A stretch of 64,000 nucleotides of DNA from Dyadobacter flavalbus (GCF_006149045.1 NZ_VBSN01000049.1:62001-126000); one strand, 5' to 3'. Counted from the first letter of the stretch, positions 25,074 to 34,510 are shown. Notes: generated by a model from the sequence alone, not told the origin. Numbers and translations are program-made.

Positions 25074-26858
25074 ATGAAAAATATCAAACAGCTCATTTTT
25101 GCCACGGCACTGGGAATCTGCTTTTTTACCACTTCCTGCAAAGAGGATTTCCTGGATAATCAGATCAAAAGCCGGCTGACGGATGACATTCAGTGGGCAT
25201 CGGAAGGGAATGCGGACCTTTTCCTGAACGACATTTACAGTGCGCTTTCCAATAAATGGAATTCACCCGATAATCTCGACAACTTTACCGACAATAACGA
25301 CGCAGGATTTTACTGGAAATCGTACAGCTGGCGGCAGGGAATCGTGGACCCGGCCGTAAACCTCGGCACGCCGATGGACCATGCAAACGGCAATGCTACG
25401 GATTACGCAACGTGGAGCGCAGGCTTTCTGAAAATCAGAAAATGCAACCTGTTTATCCAGAAAGTGACCGAAAACAAAGCCAATTTCTCCGAAGCCTACA
25501 TGAAAAAACGCTTTGACGAAGTCCGGTTTCTTCGCGCTTATTATTACTCCGAAATGTTCATGCATCTGGGCGGTCTGCCGATTATCACGGATGTGCTGGA
25601 CAGAAATACGATGACAGAAGATGAACTGTACCGCGAGCGGAGCACGTTTGAGGAAACTTTCAATTTTATCATCAAAGAACTGGATGAAATCGTAAACAAT
25701 AATGCACTGGCAGTAAAATACAACGCCGGCGATGCCGATGCAGGCAGGGCAACGCTCGGTGCTGCACTGGCTTTGAAAGGATGGCTGGAACTGTATACGG
25801 CGAGCCCGGCATTCAATACGGCGACACCGCCGGTAGGAAGCGATCCCAACAAACTGGTCGCATTCGGCAATTTTGATCCGAAAAGATGGGAAAATGCAGC
25901 GGCTACGAACAAAAAGTTTATGGATACGTTTGGCGGGCAGTACGGTCTGTTCCCGGACATCAATGCGCTTTGGTGGGAGAAAAATGAATACAACCCGGAA
26001 ATCATCTGGGACAGACAAATCGTTCCGGTGATTATGGGTTCCAACTATGAACAATATGGCGGCCCGGTATGGATTGACGGGGTATATTACACGTGGGGAA
26101 ATTACTGTCCGACGCAGGAACTCGTGGATCAGTTTGCCATGGCCAACGGAAAACCCATTTCAGATCCGACTTCGGGATACGATCCGCAAAACCCTTATAA
26201 AAACCGGGAAAAGCGTTTCTATGATTTTATTGTGTACGACGGCGCACCTTACAAACAGGACTGGATGGCGAAAGTGGATACCATTTATACGCGGATTGAC
26301 AAGGTGAGGCCTTCCAAAAACCAGATTGATTTCGGAACGGACGATGTCGGAAATACGGGTTATTATTTCAAGAAAAAGATCAATCCGCTGAAACCGAGAG
26401 GCGGTGCGGCGAGCGGACAGAATTATGTTTACTACCGTTATGCCGAGGTTTTACTCAATTACGCCGAAGCCCAGAATGAAGCCAAAGGCCCGGACGCAAG
26501 CGTCTATGCAGCGATCAACGCCATCCGCAAGCGCTCGAACCTGCCCGATCTGCCGGCCGGCCTGACCAAGGATACCATGCGTACCGCCATTCGTCGCGAA
26601 AGGCGTGTGGAGCTTTGCTTTGAAACCAAAAGATTTTACGACATCATCCGCTGGGCTATTGCGGAAGACGTCATGAACAAGGATTTCCACGGCATGAAAA
26701 TCACCAACAGTTCGCCGAATGACAACAAAGGCAAATGGATTTATGAAGTCGTCGGGCTGAATCACCCGCACGTTTTTACCAAGAAAATGTACATGAACCC
26801 GATCCCGCAGCCGGTTATTGACCAGAACAAGAAGATTCTGCAGAACCCGGGTTACTGA
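25074..26858 (+). CDS. SusD-like nutrient-binding lipoprotein
   Basis: A 594-residue lipoprotein, longer than the first SusD, with lipobox ending at Cys22 (CFFTTSC) and mature start KEDFLDNQ. It contains FLRAYYYSEMFMHLGGLPII, a long middle insertion, and the C-terminal RYAEVLLNYAEAQNEA and RRERRVELCFETKRFYDIIRW elements of the family. The gene starts 25 bases after the SusC stop. It binds the substrate at the cell surface; the substrate is not readable. Confidence 0.95.
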   Translation: MKNIKQLIFATALGICFFTTSCKEDFLDNQIKSRLTDDIQWASEGNADLFLNDIYSALSNKWNSPDNLDNFTDNNDAGFYWKSYSWRQGIVDPAVNLGTPMDHANGNATDYATWSAGFLKIRKCNLFIQKVTENKANFSEAYMKKRFDEVRFLRAYYYSEMFMHLGGLPIITDVLDRNTMTEDELYRERSTFEETFNFIIKELDEIVNNNALAVKYNAGDADAGRATLGAALALKGWLELYTASPAFNTATPPVGSDPNKLVAFGNFDPKRWENAAATNKKFMDTFGGQYGLFPDINALWWEKNEYNPEIIWDRQIVPVIMGSNYEQYGGPVWIDGVYYTWGNYCPTQELVDQFAMANGKPISDPTSGYDPQNPYKNREKRFYDFIVYDGAPYKQDWMAKVDTIYTRIDKVRPSKNQIDFGTDDVGNTGYYFKKKINPLKPRGGAASGQNYVYYRYAEVLLNYAEAQNEAKGPDASVYAAINAIRKRSNLPDLPAGLTKDTMRTAIRRERRVELCFETKRFYDIIRWAIAEDVMNKDFHGMKITNSSPNDNKGKWIYEVVGLNHPHVFTKKMYMNPIPQPVIDQNKKILQNPGY

Positions 26859-26880
26859 TTTCCAAAGCTTATTTTTCATT

Positions 26881-26920
26881 AAAAAAGCTTGTTGTGCTTC
26901 CGGTCATGACAAGCTTTTTT
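26881..26920 (+). terminator. Strong intrinsic terminator after second SusC/SusD operon
   Basis: AAAAAAGCTTGT (26881-26892) pairs with ACAAGCTTTTTT (to 26920), a 12-bp perfect stem ending in a T tract. It separates the transport operon from the redox genes. Confidence 0.85.
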
Positions 26921-27019
26921 ATTTTCAGTTTATAACAAACCACATTTGGCTACAGCAATCATTGATCAGACTAAAGGCAATTGTCCGGCGCTGCGCAACT
27001 TTGCATAAAAAACAGAAAA

Positions 27020-27907
27020 ATGAAAATCATAATAACAGGTTCATTGGGAAATATAAGCAGGCCGCTCACCGAAGCACTGGTGCAAAAAGGACATGCCGTT
27101 ACGGTAATCAGCAGCAAGCCCGAAAAGCAGAAAGACATTGAGGCAATGGGTGCAACAGCCGCAATCGGCTCGCTGGAAAATGAAGGGTTTCTTGCCGGTA
27201 CCTTTGCGGATGCGGATGCCGTTTATTGCATGGTTCCGCCCAATTATACCGCTCCCGATCAACTGGCCTATTACCGCCTGATCGGCAATTGCTATGCGGA
27301 AGCCATCACGCAGAGCGGCGTGAAGCGTGTCATTCATTTAAGCAGTTACGGCGCGCATCTGGAAAAAGGCAGCGGCATAATCCTTGGCTCGCATCAGGTT
27401 GAAAACATTCTGAACGCCGTTCCGGAATTGGATATCACGCATATGCGGCCCGGCTATTTTAACTATAACCTGTTCAGCTTCATTGGAATGATTAAGCATG
27501 CCGGCATGATGGCGGCCAATTACGGAGGCAACGACCGGATCATTCTGGTTTCCCCGGCTGACATTGCTACGGCCATTGCGGACGAACTGGAAACGCCGGT
27601 TACGGGCATGAAAGTACGCTATGTAGTAAGTGAAGAGCTTACGGGAAATGAAATTGCTGGAATTTTGGGCGAAGCCATTGGAAAGCCGGATTTAAAATGG
27701 GAAATTATATCCGACGAACAGATGCTCAACAACCTGCTTTCACACGGCATGCCGGAAACGCTTGCCGGAAAAATGGTGGAAATGTTTGCCAGCATCCACA
27801 GCGGCGCATTGTCGGAAGATTATTTCCGGAACAAACCGGCCGAAACGGGAAAAGTAAAGCTGAAAGATTTTGCCCGTGAATTTGCCGCAGCCTTTGAACA
27901 AAAATAA
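27020..27907 (+). CDS. NmrA-like NAD(P)-binding protein (atypical short-chain dehydrogenase)
   Basis: From ATG 27020 the protein starts MKIIITGSLGNISRPLTEAL, a Rossmann nucleotide-binding motif, so this start is chosen over ATG 26981. It has 295 residues. Typical NmrA/NAD-dependent epimerase features follow: HAVTVISSKPEKQ, GSLENEGFLAGTFADADAVY, VKRVIHLSSYGAH and MRPGYFNYNL. It could be a quinone or NADPH-sensing oxidoreductase. It lies 12 bases before the AraC regulator in the same direction and is probably co-transcribed with it. Confidence 0.88.
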   Translation: MKIIITGSLGNISRPLTEALVQKGHAVTVISSKPEKQKDIEAMGATAAIGSLENEGFLAGTFADADAVYCMVPPNYTAPDQLAYYRLIGNCYAEAITQSGVKRVIHLSSYGAHLEKGSGIILGSHQVENILNAVPELDITHMRPGYFNYNLFSFIGMIKHAGMMAANYGGNDRIILVSPADIATAIADELETPVTGMKVRYVVSEELTGNEIAGILGEAIGKPDLKWEIISDEQMLNNLLSHGMPETLAGKMVEMFASIHSGALSEDYFRNKPAETGKVKLKDFAREFAAAFEQK

Positions 27908-27919
27908 AGTGATTTTGCC

Positions 27920-28834
27920 ATGACCAACATGCAGCCGTATACGATCCGGACGATCCGTGAATTTCATCAGTTCAGAAGATTGCCGAAGCCCGAACATCCG
28001 CTGATCAGCCTGATCAATTTTGCGGACATGAAGATGCTGAAAAAGGACGAACCGAAAAGTTTTGTAAACAACTTTTACTCCATTGCGCTGAAACGGAATT
28101 TCAATGCAAAGATGAAATACGGCCAGCAGGAATATGACTTTGACGAAGGCATCATGATCTTTATTTCGCCCGGACAGGTTATTTCAATCGAGGCGGATGA
28201 AGAAATCCGGCATTCGGGTTGGCTGCTGCTCGTTCATCCCGATTTCCTCTGGAACACGCCTTTGGCCAATGCCATGCGGCGCTACGAATATTTCAGCTAC
28301 TCGGTAAGCGAAGGTCTGCATTTGTCGGAAAAAGAGGAAAACACGATTATCGGCATCATGCAGAACATCGAGCAGGAATATCATGCCAGTATCGACCAGT
28401 TCAGCCAGACGGTCATGATTGCCCAGCTTGAACTGCTGCTGACTTATTCGGAGCGGTTTTATCACCGGCAGTTTATTACCAGAAGAGTCGCCAATCATCA
28501 GATCCTGAACCGTCTGGAAACCAACCTTGCAGATTATTTCAACAACGGATCGCTGGTAAATAAAGGTTTGCCTACGGTTCAGTTCATTGCTGATGCGCTG
28601 AACGTTTCGCCCAATTACCTGAGCAGCCTGCTGAAAGTACTGACGGGCCGGAGCACGCAGCAGCATATTCACGACAAACTGATTGAGAGCGCCAAGCAAA
28701 AATTATCGACTACGAATCGGACGGTCAGTGAAATCGCCTACGAACTGGGTTTCGAACATCCGCAGTCGTTCAGCAAGTTGTTCAAGACAAAAACGAATGT
28801 ATCGCCGCTGGAATTCCGGCAGTCGTTCAATTGA
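27920..28834 (+). CDS. AraC-family transcriptional regulator
   Basis: A 304-residue protein with an N-terminal cupin-like sensing region (about 30-150, including FDEGIMIFISPGQVISIEAD) and a C-terminal AraC double helix-turn-helix (about 210-303: VQFIADALNVSPNYLSSLLK and SEIAYELGFEHPQSFSKLFK). It most likely controls the adjacent NmrA gene and perhaps the DJ-1-like gene downstream. The effector is unknown. Confidence 0.93.
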   Translation: MTNMQPYTIRTIREFHQFRRLPKPEHPLISLINFADMKMLKKDEPKSFVNNFYSIALKRNFNAKMKYGQQEYDFDEGIMIFISPGQVISIEADEEIRHSGWLLLVHPDFLWNTPLANAMRRYEYFSYSVSEGLHLSEKEENTIIGIMQNIEQEYHASIDQFSQTVMIAQLELLLTYSERFYHRQFITRRVANHQILNRLETNLADYFNNGSLVNKGLPTVQFIADALNVSPNYLSSLLKVLTGRSTQQHIHDKLIESAKQKLSTTNRTVSEIAYELGFEHPQSFSKLFKTKTNVSPLEFRQSFN

Positions 28835-28960
28835 GAAAAGGGATAAGGGAAACAGGAGAAAGGAATAAGGGAAGATTTGGAATGATGATGGGCATTTGGG
28901 CTGGAATGATATTTTTCCGCCAGCATCAGACTTTAACATGTTCATTAAAATTTCAAGGTT

Positions 28961-29662
28961 ATGAAAAATATACTGATGATTCTGACTTCGCACGAGGATA
29001 TGGAAAATACGGACAGTAAAACCGGTGTCTGGCTGGGGGAATTTACTGATCCTTATTACGAGTTCATCGATCAGGGTTACAAAATAGAGCTGGCAAGTCC
29101 GCAGGGTGGCAAGCCGCCGGTTGATCCGATGAGCCTGCTTACTGAAAATATTACGGCTTCCAACCGCAGGTTTCAGGATGACCAAGCGGCACAGCATGCA
29201 TTTAACAGCACAAAGCGGCTGGAAGAAGTGGATGCTTCGGCGTTTGATGCCATTTTTTATCCCGGCGGCCACGGCCCGATCTGGGATCTGGCGACCAATC
29301 ATACAAGCGGACGTATGATACTGAATACATTGGATGCGGGAAAGCCTGTGGCTGCTGTTTGCCACGGCCCGGCCGCACTGCTCGCTGCCGAATTGCTGAG
29401 ACCAAGTTTTCTTGCCGGCAAAAGGGTTACCGGTTTCACCAATACAGAAGAAACGTTATCGCTTCGGGCCAGCAATGTGCCTTATGAACTGGAAACCCGT
29501 TTGAAAGATAACAATGCCGATTTTCATTCTGCAACCATTCCGTTTACAGCGCACGTTGAAGTGGACGGACTTCTTGTAACCGGGCAGAATCCGTTATCCG
29601 CTGGTCCGGCAGCCAAAGCTTTGATTAAAATCCTGGAAGGCCAGCCGGTCGGAGTAAGCTGA
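28961..29662 (+). CDS. DJ-1/PfpI family protein (type 1 glutamine amidotransferase-like, Hsp31-like)
   Basis: A 233-residue protein. The nucleophilic elbow AVCHGPAALLA puts the catalytic Cys at 134, with Glu26 (VWLGEFTDPYY) and the FYPGGHGPIWDL loop near 99-110, as in the Hsp31/glyoxalase III branch of the superfamily. Likely roles are glutathione-independent methylglyoxal breakdown or protein deglycation-type stress defence in the cytoplasm. It follows an AraC regulator after a 126-base gap that contains purine-rich sequence. It ends at a clear hairpin. Confidence 0.92.
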   Translation: MKNILMILTSHEDMENTDSKTGVWLGEFTDPYYEFIDQGYKIELASPQGGKPPVDPMSLLTENITASNRRFQDDQAAQHAFNSTKRLEEVDASAFDAIFYPGGHGPIWDLATNHTSGRMILNTLDAGKPVAAVCHGPAALLAAELLRPSFLAGKRVTGFTNTEETLSLRASNVPYELETRLKDNNADFHSATIPFTAHVEVDGLLVTGQNPLSAGPAAKALIKILEGQPVGVS

Positions 29663-29690
29663 TCAAAACAAAGCATATGAAGCATTTCAG

Positions 29691-29724
29691 CAGAAAGCAG
29701 CCATCCGGCTGCTTTTCTGTTTTG
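29691..29724 (+). terminator. Intrinsic terminator after DJ-1-like gene
   Basis: AAGCAGCC (ending 29702) pairs with GGCTGCTT (from 29707) across the loop ATCC, extended by CAGA/TCTG, followed by TGTTTTGTATT. Confidence 0.7.
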
Positions 29725-29849
29725 TATTAAAATCCATCGATAAATAAAATGACGCATGACAGATTTCAGATTTTGGTACAGTAAACCGATTCTGCCAGCA
29801 TGCCGGAATGAACGGAAAAACACGTCCGAAGCAACTGCTTTTCTTTAAA

Positions 29850-29864
29850 TGCAACAATGTTGCA
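29850..29864. promoter_or_regulatory. Inverted repeat TGCAACAATGTTGCA, candidate operator
   Basis: A perfect 6-3-6 inverted repeat 84 bases upstream of the thioredoxin-reductase-like gene start, within an AT-rich promoter region. The layout resembles binding sites of dimeric regulators such as Fur-family proteins, but no regulator can be assigned. Confidence 0.55.
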
Positions 29865-29947
29865 AATAAAAAAACTTTCATTAATTTTACGGCATTACAT
29901 AAAAGCTGGCGGCCTTCTGCTGCCTGCCGGATTAAAGCAGTAAGAAA

Positions 29948-30853
29948 ATGAACAGAACAGATTTTGAAGTGATTATTGTCGGCGGAAGTTATGCCGGCCT
30001 TTCCGCTGCCATGAGCCTCGGCAGGTCACTCAGACAAGCATTGGTGATCGACAGCGGAAAACCGTGCAATGCGCAGACACCGCATTCACATAATTTCCTG
30101 ACGCATGACGGTGAAACACCGAAACAGATTGCAGCTTCCGGCAAATCGCAGGTAGAGAAATATCCGACCGTGCATTTTTATGACGGAATGGCTGTAACCG
30201 GAAACCAGACGGAAAACGGGTTTGAAATTACAACTGCCAGAGGGGACCGTTTTACTTCCAGAAAACTCATTTTCACAACCGGGCTGAAAGATCGGATGCC
30301 TGAGCTGGAAGGTTTTGCGGATTGCTGGGGAATTTCCATTCTGCATTGTCCGTATTGTCATGGTTACGAGGTTAAAAATGAAAAAACCGGCATTATCGGA
30401 AATGGTGATGCGGGGTTTGAAACAGCCAAAATGATCCTGAACTGGACCAAAGACCTGACCGTATTCACCAACGGAAAATCAACATTCACGCAGCAGCAGG
30501 CTGAAAAACTTGCCAGGCACGGAATCGGCATTGTTGAAAATGAAATAGCTGCTTTATCGCACGAAAAGGGAAAAATCCGGCGCATTGTTTTTAAGGATAA
30601 CAGCGAGTCCGCCGTTTCCGCCATCTATGCAAGGCCGCCGTTTGCACAGCATTGTGACATTCCGGAACAGCTTGGCTGCGAACTTTCTGAAAATGGCTTG
30701 CTTAAAGTAGACCTGTTCCAGCAAACCACCGTGCCCGGCGTTTATGCAGCAGGTGACAATTCCAGTTTCGGAAGAGCTGTTTCCGTATCAGTTTCGTCCG
30801 GAGCCATGGTTGGCGCTTTTGTCAATAAGGCGTTAATTGATGAGGCATTCTGA
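29948..30853 (+). CDS. Thioredoxin reductase-like FAD/NAD(P)-dependent oxidoreductase
   Basis: A 301-residue protein of the short thioredoxin-reductase family. FAD site VIIVGGSYAGLSAAMSLG at the N terminus, redox-active CPYC motif (ILHCPYCHGYEV, about 135), NAD(P) site GIIGNGDAGFETAKM, and the FAD-binding end VPGVYAAGDNSSFG. It reduces a small disulfide protein or peroxiredoxin-like partner in the cytoplasm; the partner is not encoded next to it. It is about 30 residues shorter at the C terminus than related NAD(P)/FAD oxidoreductases of the TrxB type, within the range for TrxB-like homologues of Bacteroidota. Confidence 0.92.
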   Translation: MNRTDFEVIIVGGSYAGLSAAMSLGRSLRQALVIDSGKPCNAQTPHSHNFLTHDGETPKQIAASGKSQVEKYPTVHFYDGMAVTGNQTENGFEITTARGDRFTSRKLIFTTGLKDRMPELEGFADCWGISILHCPYCHGYEVKNEKTGIIGNGDAGFETAKMILNWTKDLTVFTNGKSTFTQQQAEKLARHGIGIVENEIAALSHEKGKIRRIVFKDNSESAVSAIYARPPFAQHCDIPEQLGCELSENGLLKVDLFQQTTVPGVYAAGDNSSFGRAVSVSVSSGAMVGAFVNKALIDEAF

Positions 30854-31061
30854 GTAACGCCGCCGTAAAACATAGCAAAAAATAGCCTGTTTCAGCCATA
30901 GAGCCCAGCCTGAACGCGGACTTTGAAGTTACGGTATCCGGGTCGGGTGTGGAAATGACAAAGAATGAAATGCATTATACGCAGACGGTATTTTTTGGTT
31001 TGGGACAAAAGCATATCTTTAAAAGTTTAGTAACAGACCACCATCAAAAAACCCAAACAAC

Positions 31062-31883
31062 ATGAGCAAGATCACTGTAAAAGACGGCACCGAGATTTAT
31101 TACAAAGACTGGGGAACAGGACAGCCCATTGTTTTTCATCACGGCTGGCCATTGTCCGGAGACGACTGGGATGCACAAATGATGTTTTTCCTGAAAGAAG
31201 GATTCCGGGTTATTGCGCATGATCGCCGGGGACACGGACGGTCCGGCCAGAGCGCGGAAGGACATGAAATGGAAACCTACGCAGCAGACGTTGCCGAGCT
31301 TGCAGAAGCACTTGATCTGAAAGATGCCATTCATGTCGGACATTCCACCGGCGGTGGCGAAGTGATCCGGTATGTTGCCAAATACGGACAGGGCCGCGTT
31401 GCAAAAGCCGTGCTGGTCAGTGCAGTTACGCCTGTAATGGCACAATCCGAAAGTAATCCGGACGGCATTCCGATGTCCGTTTTTGATGAAATCCGCGAAG
31501 GTACCGCCACGCAGCGGCCCCAATATTTCCAGGATTTTACAATGGCTTTTTACGGCTATAACCGCGAGGGTGCGAAAGTTTCGGAAGGCATCAGACATAA
31601 CTGGTGGCGCCAGGGAATGATGGGCTCCATCAAAGCACATTACGATTGTGTCAAGGCTTTTTCGGAAACGGATTTCACCGAAGACCTTAAAAGCGTGGAT
31701 GTGCCGGTGCTGATTTTGCACGGCGAAGACGATCAGATCGTACCGTTTGAGCTTACGGCAGTAAAAGCGGCAAAACTGGTCAAAAACGGCAAGCTGATCT
31801 CCTACCCCGGCTTCCCGCACGGCATGCCGACCACGGAAGCGGCAACCATCAATGCGGATATTCTGGCATTTATTAAATCGTAA
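31062..31883 (+). CDS. Alpha/beta hydrolase, non-heme chloroperoxidase-like
   Basis: A 273-residue alpha/beta hydrolase. Oxyanion segment FHHGWPLSGDDWD (about 26-38), nucleophile elbow VGHSTGGGEV (Ser about 98), acid in LHGEDDQIVPF and His in YPGFPHGMPTT. This is the pattern of cofactor-free haloperoxidase/arylesterase enzymes. It acts in the cytoplasm on esters or peracids. It is followed by a strong terminator. Confidence 0.93.
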   Translation: MSKITVKDGTEIYYKDWGTGQPIVFHHGWPLSGDDWDAQMMFFLKEGFRVIAHDRRGHGRSGQSAEGHEMETYAADVAELAEALDLKDAIHVGHSTGGGEVIRYVAKYGQGRVAKAVLVSAVTPVMAQSESNPDGIPMSVFDEIREGTATQRPQYFQDFTMAFYGYNREGAKVSEGIRHNWWRQGMMGSIKAHYDCVKAFSETDFTEDLKSVDVPVLILHGEDDQIVPFELTAVKAAKLVKNGKLISYPGFPHGMPTTEAATINADILAFIKS

Positions 31884-31912
31884 CAAGAAAACATGAATTA
31901 AACCTAATAATC

Positions 31913-31946
31913 AGAAAGCTGTCATCTATATTGACAGCTTTCTTTA
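31913..31946 (+). terminator. Intrinsic terminator after alpha/beta hydrolase gene
   Basis: AGAAAGCTGTCA (31913-31924) pairs perfectly with TGACAGCTTTCT (31932-31943), followed by TTATAAATAA. The 12-bp stem with a 7-base loop rules out a coding start at 31931 for the next gene. Confidence 0.85.
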
Positions 31947-31975
31947 TAAATAAACAGTCTAATTCGGCTTTTAAC

Positions 31976-32578
31976 ATGACGTCTGATCATAAAAGGTATT
32001 CAGGAAAAAAAACGGTTCTGCAGTCCTACATGGATGAATACCTTGTGGAATGTCCGAAATGTAAACAGGCGGCATTTGTAAGGACAGACAAATCTTATCA
32101 TTATAAAGATGCGAAGCTGACCTGCTACCATTGTCATTTTGTTGAAAAACGAAGTGAAAGAATCAGGTATCAAGTAATCGTGAAAAGAAATTGTGACAAT
32201 TGCGGAAATGCCATTGAGGAACATATCCCGAATAATAATCAGAAAGTAAGTAGCATCCTTATCTCATGTCCACATTGCGGCATTGTCAGAACTTTGCAGC
32301 CGCGCAATGAGGAATATTTTATCAAATACAACAGTTGCGGCGTATCCGATCCGATTTTCGGATTACCGTTATGGCTGCAATGTGAAGTCAAGGGAAATGC
32401 TTTTTGGGCATTGAACAGAAGGCATCTGAATGAAATCCAAGATTACGTGTCATCGACATTGAGGGAACGGCTTACAACGAATTACACGACCATGGTTAAA
32501 AAGCTGCCCAACTTCATCAAAGACCGCAAAAACAGAGCAGCAATCCTGAAAGCGATCGGCAAACTTTCCGTAAAATAG
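31976..32578 (+). CDS. Protein with two zinc-ribbon motifs, function unknown
   Basis: From ATG 31976 (the open frame extends up into the preceding terminator) the protein has 200 residues and a basic character. Two CxxC pairs form a first zinc ribbon (ECPKCKQAAF then TCYHCHF), and two more form a second (RNCDNCGNAI then SCPHCGIV). After these the protein is helical with a basic end (YTTMVKKLPNFIKDRKNR). Such ribbons usually bind nucleic acid or structure a small protein. It is not recognised as a named family. No partner gene is adjacent. Confidence 0.72.
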   Translation: MTSDHKRYSGKKTVLQSYMDEYLVECPKCKQAAFVRTDKSYHYKDAKLTCYHCHFVEKRSERIRYQVIVKRNCDNCGNAIEEHIPNNNQKVSSILISCPHCGIVRTLQPRNEEYFIKYNSCGVSDPIFGLPLWLQCEVKGNAFWALNRRHLNEIQDYVSSTLRERLTTNYTTMVKKLPNFIKDRKNRAAILKAIGKLSVK

Positions 32579-32996
32579 AACGCTCGCATCCAATAACAGT
32601 TCCCGGTTTAACAATCTCGTTTTCTGAAATACATGCGCATTCAAATCCCGGCCTGAATCCGGAATTTAAACAGGATCAGATTTTCAGACTAAATTTTTCC
32701 TGCCAGAATATTTATTTCTCCTGCACATCCCGCTCTTCCCGGTTCAGGAAACTTTATACAAATGTAATTCCATGAATGCAGCCCAGCTTCACTCCGGAAA
32801 TAATCAACTAGATAACGAACAGTAAAAATAACCGAATAATCCTTTTTTTACTGTAATCCTTGTTTGCAGCCCGGTTACGCCTGCTTATGCGCACAAAGGA
32901 ATTTGACGGATAAGAAAATCAGTTTGCGCATGTAAGCAACAGTTCAGTAAACGGGCTGCCAACGATCAGTAAAATCATTACCTAAACCCAAAATGC
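32579..32996. other. Intergenic region, no gene seen
   Basis: A 418-base gap. The only structure noticed is a loose inverted repeat around 32887-32931 (ATGCGCA with TGCGCAT). It presumably contains the promoter of the SGNH protein gene. No convincing small gene was seen. Confidence 0.5.
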
Positions 32997-34232
32997 ATGA
33001 GAAAGTTACCGGCTATGTATAGCCTCGTTTTATTGTTGTTCATTACATTCCTTTGCAATCCGGCCCGGGCCCAGAACCAGCCGGCAAGTACATCCGTCGA
33101 CAAAGCCGGATTTGATTTAAAAAATGGCGACCGTGTTGTGTTTCTCGGCAATTCGCTGTTTGAAAACGACTTCCAGTTTGGTTATCTGGAACTTGCACTG
33201 ACTACGCGTTTTCCTGACCGCAATGTAACCTTTCGCAACCTTGGCTGGTCGGGAGATAATGTCTGGGGCGATGCCCGCAGCACGTTCACCAATCCGCCTA
33301 CTGCCTATCAGCATCTGATGCGGAACATTGCCGATGCCAAACCCACCGTCGTTTTTCTCGGTTACGGCGGCATTGAAGCGCAGGAAGGAGAAGCCGGCCT
33401 GGCCAATTTCAGGAACGGCCTGAACAGCCTGCTCAATAAAATAGATTCGCTGGGTGCGAAAACCATTTTGCTGTCAACAATCCCGGTATTTTCGGAAGAC
33501 ACATCCATTAATCTTTCGAAGCGCAACGCCGATCTGGAACTGTACAGCAATGCCATTTCCAAAATCGCAGCCGAACGCGGCAAGCAGTTTATTGACATTT
33601 ACAAACCTGTTCAGGAAATCAGTAAAAAGGAAAATATCATTGAAAACGGCGTTCACCTGAATGAAACCGGATATTATTATCTGGCCAATGTGCTGGAAAA
33701 AGGATTGGGCCTGAAAGCAGAGAAAGAAACAGCCGCCATCACTGTTTCCAAAAAGGAAACAGTTGCTTCCGGCAATGCCAAAATGCTTGGCTCGGGCAAT
33801 GATCTGAAATTTACGATCCATGAAAAGTTCCTTCCGCTTCCGGCTCCGGCATCAGCTGCCAAAATGCCTGATGATGCGCCGGTACTAAAAGTTACCGGTT
33901 TGAAAAAAGGCTTTTACACGCTCACTGCCAACGGCATCCAGATTGCCACAGCTTCTGCCGGTGACTGGGAAAAAGGGGTCGAAATAAAGCAGGGCCCGTC
34001 TTATACACAAGCGACTGAAATCCGGGAAATGATCAATCAGAAAAACGAGCTTCATTTTTTTCAGTACCGGCCCATTAATGAAACATACATCATCGGATTC
34101 CGTTCCTACGAGCAAGGCAAACACGTTAAAGATCTTGAAGATCAGAGTATTCTGATTAAATATCTCGAAGGGCAAATTGCTCTGAACCGCATGCCGAAGG
34201 AGACAGTTTACCAGCTTAGTGTTTTGAAGTGA
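32997..34232 (+). CDS. Exported SGNH/GDSL-fold hydrolase-like protein
   Basis: A 411-residue protein with a signal peptide (1-26, NPARAQ). SGNH blocks: block I VVFLGNSLFEND (Ser53), block II NLGWSGDNVWGD (Gly85), block III FLGYGGIEAQEG and block V IENGVHLNETGYY. In block III the oxyanion asparagine expected at 126 is Ile, and in block V the catalytic Asp position before the His is Asn, so hydrolytic activity is doubtful or altered. The second half is a beta-rich domain of unknown role. It stands 278 bases before the propeller/cytochrome gene in the same direction; SGNH proteins and such heme proteins often sit together in Bacteroidota and Planctomycetes. Confidence 0.85.
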   Translation: MRKLPAMYSLVLLLFITFLCNPARAQNQPASTSVDKAGFDLKNGDRVVFLGNSLFENDFQFGYLELALTTRFPDRNVTFRNLGWSGDNVWGDARSTFTNPPTAYQHLMRNIADAKPTVVFLGYGGIEAQEGEAGLANFRNGLNSLLNKIDSLGAKTILLSTIPVFSEDTSINLSKRNADLELYSNAISKIAAERGKQFIDIYKPVQEISKKENIIENGVHLNETGYYYLANVLEKGLGLKAEKETAAITVSKKETVASGNAKMLGSGNDLKFTIHEKFLPLPAPASAAKMPDDAPVLKVTGLKKGFYTLTANGIQIATASAGDWEKGVEIKQGPSYTQATEIREMINQKNELHFFQYRPINETYIIGFRSYEQGKHVKDLEDQSILIKYLEGQIALNRMPKETVYQLSVLK

Positions 34233-34510
34233 AAAAAGGGACATGAGATGGTCATGGATTGCCATGGTCAGGTGATAAGTGACGTGAATTGGTTATGGGT
34301 TGTGATGGCCCGTATGACTATAAGCGTGAGTGGAGTTGGATTATTGGGCAGTGTAAAGTTTGATTTTGCTTGATTTGACAGTCATTAACACACATCAGGC
34401 AAGGTTAAATTAAATTTCAAGAACAAAACGGAAAGAAAAACATCATTTAATAACAAAGCAAACTGCTAAAAGCTAAAAGCCAATAGCTAGCAGCCAACCG
34501 CAAGACAAAC
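34233..34510. repeat. Intergenic region with TCATG-rich and AGCTAAAAGC-type repeats
   Basis: Bases 34240-34330 consist of degenerate words such as GGTCATGGATTGCCATGG, related in style to the block at 12772-12973. Bases 34461-34502 belong to the GCTAAAAGC/TAGC word family seen in other gaps. Confidence 0.5.

Noticed and set aside
31931-31975. Earlier start of the zinc-ribbon gene at 31931
   Set aside because: This start lies inside the terminator hairpin of the preceding gene; ATG 31976 is the first start after it.
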